DNA of 64,000 nt, from the NCBI GenBank assembly GCA_947493455.1, contig CANLRB010000009.1:152789-216788 (forward strand), given 5' to 3'. Position 1 is the stretch's first letter; each line of letters starts with the position of its first letter. Both the position numbers and the translations under genes were made by a program. The DNA comes from an uncultured Pseudoalteromonas sp. (GTDB taxonomy: Bacteria > Pseudomonadota > Gammaproteobacteria > Enterobacterales > Alteromonadaceae). The notes below the pieces were generated by a model. That model made no database searches. It saw only the letters and a list, made by a program, of their open reading frames with translations, and had not been told where the DNA came from. Shown piece after piece: positions 63,926 to 64,000 of the stretch.

Positions 63926-64000
63926 TGATACGCCACTAGTTTCCTAGACACCTATTAGTTAGATAAAATGACTAAAAGAGAGGTGCTTATGAGCAGCAAA
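63926..64000 (+). mobile_element. Possible left end of an IS3-family element (partial)
   Basis: TGATACGCC begins at 63926 and CCTAGACAC follows, then a GAGAGGTG ribosome site and an ATG at 63989 with ATGAGCAGCAAA to the window end. This layout is like the IS3 left end (TGAT ... GGACAC ... GAGGTG ... ATG) as I remember it. It would explain why tniQ lacks its 5' part. The evidence is only this layout; the rest of the element is outside the window. Confidence 0.3.
63989..64000 (+). CDS. Start of a + strand gene (four codons in window)
   Basis: An ATG with GAGAGGTG 5 bases upstream begins MSSK at the very end of the window. If the preceding bases are an IS3-type end, this would be its OrfA, but four codons cannot identify it. 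Confidence 0.3.

Larger units (their letters stand above)
55342..64000. mobile_element. Tn7-like transposon, left end and interior (right end outside window)
   Basis: The proposed left end starts TGTCGTACTCTAATAAAG at 55342, preceded by AAAGA as a possible 5-bp target duplicate. Three spaced direct repeats follow inside the end, as in Tn7L. Two tniQ/tnsD genes at 61958-63845 are transcribed toward this end, the layout of Tn7-like elements in which tns genes start near the right end. tnsA, tnsB and tnsC would lie beyond 64000, and were not seen. The tniQ genes look damaged, so the element may be immobile. Confidence 0.65.

Noticed and set aside
1-64000. rRNA and tRNA genes, CRISPR arrays, prophage structural genes
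   Set aside because: I looked for them and saw none that I could support by eye; a dedicated scan could still find a small RNA.

Overview
The window looks like the chromosome of a marine gammaproteobacterium of the Alteromonadales, most likely close to Pseudoalteromonas. The grounds are low G+C, many secreted lipoproteins and serine hydrolases, TonB-plug-like VTGSR motifs in non-receptor proteins, LytTR two-component pairs, and a TnpA-REP (RAYT) gene with REP repeats. This is inferred from gene content; no rRNA or tRNA gene was seen. Gene density is high, and most ends are marked by stem-loop terminators.

Bases 1-46657 are mainly chromosomal accessory and housekeeping genes. They include four class-C beta-lactamase-fold serine hydrolases (1-1200, 5331-6695, 12379-13416, 44813-46657). 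There are two LytS/LytTR sensor-regulator pairs (13571-16000 and 42956-44760) and two ECF sigma cassettes (10242-11315 and 16776-20994, the second with a VWA lipoprotein and an adhesin-like protein). A compact amino-acid module (22061-26178) joins an Lrp-type regulator, ornithine cyclodeaminase, a CtlX-like amidinohydrolase and an AGCS symporter. From 26507 to 39589 there is a string of mostly single-gene secreted or regulatory proteins, among them a TPR/winged-helix regulator, a PD40 propeller, a gluzincin-like protein, a lipoprotein built of SDYE repeats, a GAF histidine kinase and a Cys-rich three-repeat protein. An unrecognised three-gene operon lies at 39786-42529.

Bases 46658-55341 form a variable region. 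A RAYT transposase (47105-48079) is surrounded by REP/BIME-like repeats. It is followed by a small protein plus two lipoproteins in one operon (48487-50965), then an unusual operon: a 51-residue Gly-rich peptide, a solitary HicA-like protein, and a 760-residue protein with C-terminal ankyrin repeats (51550-54238).

From 55342 to beyond the window end I infer a Tn7-like transposon. Its proposed left end starts with TGT and carries three spaced direct repeats resembling TnsB sites. Its right part has two overlapping tniQ/tnsD genes on the minus strand. The cargo between them, nearly all on the minus strand, encodes a HExxH metallopeptidase, an Imm27-like protein and other possible immunity proteins, an LRR protein, an M74-type murein endopeptidase and a membrane-anchored FAD oxidase. 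The element seems decayed: one tniQ lacks its 5' half next to a possible IS3-family end, and the other has a frame break at a run of ten A residues that separates a clearly TnsD-like C-terminus.
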